DNA of 32,437 bases from Saprospiraceae bacterium (lineage in GTDB: Bacteria; Bacteroidota; Bacteroidia; Chitinophagales; Saprospiraceae). This document shows positions 31,638 through 32,437 of this stretch, in pieces. Made by a program: the position numbers and the translations under genes. The stretch's first letter is position 1. Every line of letters starts with the position of its first letter. Under the pieces are notes generated by a model. It was not told where the DNA came from. It ran no database searches and was given only the letters and a program-made list of their open reading frames with translations. The stretch is taken from assembly GCA_028285085.1 (NCBI GenBank), contig JANQQI010000076.1, positions 1-32,437 on the forward strand, read 5' to 3'.

Positions 31638-32437
31638 ATGATAATTCTTGGGATTTCGGCCTTTTACCACGATGCTGCCGCCGCACTTCTGCGGGATGGG
31701 ATCATCGTCGCGGCGGCCCAGGAAGAGCGCTTCTCAAGGAAAAAGCACGATGCAGACTTCCCCAGTCAAGCCATTCAGTACTGCCTCTCCGAAGGCAACG
31801 TCAGCCTGGATGATCTAGACGCCATCGTATTTTATGATAAGCCCTTTCTCACCTTTGAGCGGCTTCTGGAGACTTACTACGCTTTTGCGCCACGTGGCTT
31901 TTGGTCGTTCTTGAAAGCGATACCTATTTGGCTGAAAGAAAAGTTGTTTCTAAAACGATTGATTCGCAAACGTTTGCGGGCAATCATGCCATTTGATCCG
32001 CAAGGCCTCAAGCTCTTATTCACAGAGCATCACCTTGCACATGCAGCCAGTGCTTTTTTTGCTTCCCCTTTCGAGTCCGCTGCCATTCTGACCATCGATG
32101 GCGTCGGCGAATGGGCAACCGCCTCTATTGCTCAAGGCCAAGGCTCGACGATCAGAGTGCTCAAAGAATTACACTTCCCCCATTCGCTGGGGTTACTCTA
32201 CTCGGCTTTCACTTATTTCCTTGGCTTTAAAGTCAATGGAGGAGAATATAAACTGATGGGACTAGCACCTTACGGGCATCCCGAGGGTGAGGCCGTAGAA
32301 AAATTTGGGCAAATCATTCGGGAGCAGTTGGTAGATCTCAAGGCAGATGGATCGTTGTGGCTAAATCCTAAATATTTCACCTACGCTTATCGATTGCGGA
32401 TGGTCGATGACCGACAGTGGGAGCAGTTATTTGGTTT
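31638..32437 (+). CDS. Carbamoyltransferase of the NodU/CmcH family (3' partial)
   Basis: The first 266 residues; the gene continues past the right edge. NodU-type enzymes carbamoylate hydroxyls of nodulation factors, antibiotics or surface sugars through a carbamoyl-adenylate. The ASKHA-type N-terminal domain is clear: ILGISAFYHDAAAALL at the start, QEERFSRKKHDADFPSQA, HHLAHAASAFFASPF with the conserved histidines, ILTIDGVGEWATASIA and FKVNGGEYKLMGLAPYG. The C-terminal YrdC-like half is not in the window. The ATG at 31638 gives the usual family N-terminus. In Bacteroidota such genes often sit near exopolysaccharide or small-membrane-protein genes, but here only the STAS-like gene precedes it. 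Confidence 0.93.
   Translation, partial: MIILGISAFYHDAAAALLRDGIIVAAAQEERFSRKKHDADFPSQAIQYCLSEGNVSLDDLDAIVFYDKPFLTFERLLETYYAFAPRGFWSFLKAIPIWLKEKLFLKRLIRKRLRAIMPFDPQGLKLLFTEHHLAHAASAFFASPFESAAILTIDGVGEWATASIAQGQGSTIRVLKELHFPHSLGLLYSAFTYFLGFKVNGGEYKLMGLAPYGHPEGEAVEKFGQIIREQLVDLKADGSLWLNPKYFTYAYRLRMVDDRQWEQLFG

Overview
The window looks like chromosomal DNA of a Bacteroidota bacterium, most likely of the Saprospiraceae/Lewinella type. Three things point there. Two proteins end in type IX secretion (T9SS) sorting domains, one A-type and one gliding-motility B-type. Several genes carry Bacteroidota promoter elements (TTG, about 20 nt, then TAnnTTTG) and lack Shine-Dalgarno sites. The gene families are also typical: CotH with lamin-tail, propeller-type LytS kinase, rhomboid followed by a membrane EEP nuclease, and alpha-2-macroglobulin fused to a TonB plug. 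The genus assignment is inference. I saw no insertion sequence, phage gene, CRISPR array, tRNA or rRNA.

Layout. 1-6052: a rhomboid protease cut by the left edge, an EEP-family hydrolase, an inward-rectifier-type K+ channel, a CotH/lamin-tail surface protein and a lysophospholipid acyltransferase. 6306-10031: a T9SS cargo with a CXXCH motif, the tRNA-modifying enzyme MnmG, and a lipoprotein that looks like a catalytically dead M48 peptidase. 10170-15759 (minus strand): an ECF sigma factor overlapping a 1655-residue protein that joins an anti-sigma-like cytoplasmic tail, one membrane helix, alpha-2-macroglobulin domains with an intact thioester motif and a TonB plug, closed by a strong UUCG-loop terminator. 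16037-21461: a secreted carboxypeptidase-regulatory-like protein, then a LytTR response regulator and its propeller-type sensor kinase. 21765-25329: a TspO-like membrane protein, a lipoprotein intradiol dioxygenase, a GlxA-type regulator and a DinB-VOC fusion. 25417-29329: an S9 peptidase and a two-gene TRAP permease. 29330-32437: a structured GC-rich intergenic block, a T9SS type-B protein, a small STAS/SpoIIAA-like protein and a carbamoyltransferase cut by the right edge.

Most genes are ordinary for the phylum. The observations most worth following are: the sigma factor/alpha-2-macroglobulin unit, which could couple detection of outside proteases or envelope damage directly to transcription; a hairpin that pairs the start codon of the TRAP small permease; a 32-bp dyad between the GlxA regulator and the DinB-VOC gene; a GC-rich run of hairpins after the TRAP genes; and the M48-like lipoprotein that has lost both histidines of its HExxH site. 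All sites were found by reading the sequence; no alignment, folding or database search was run.
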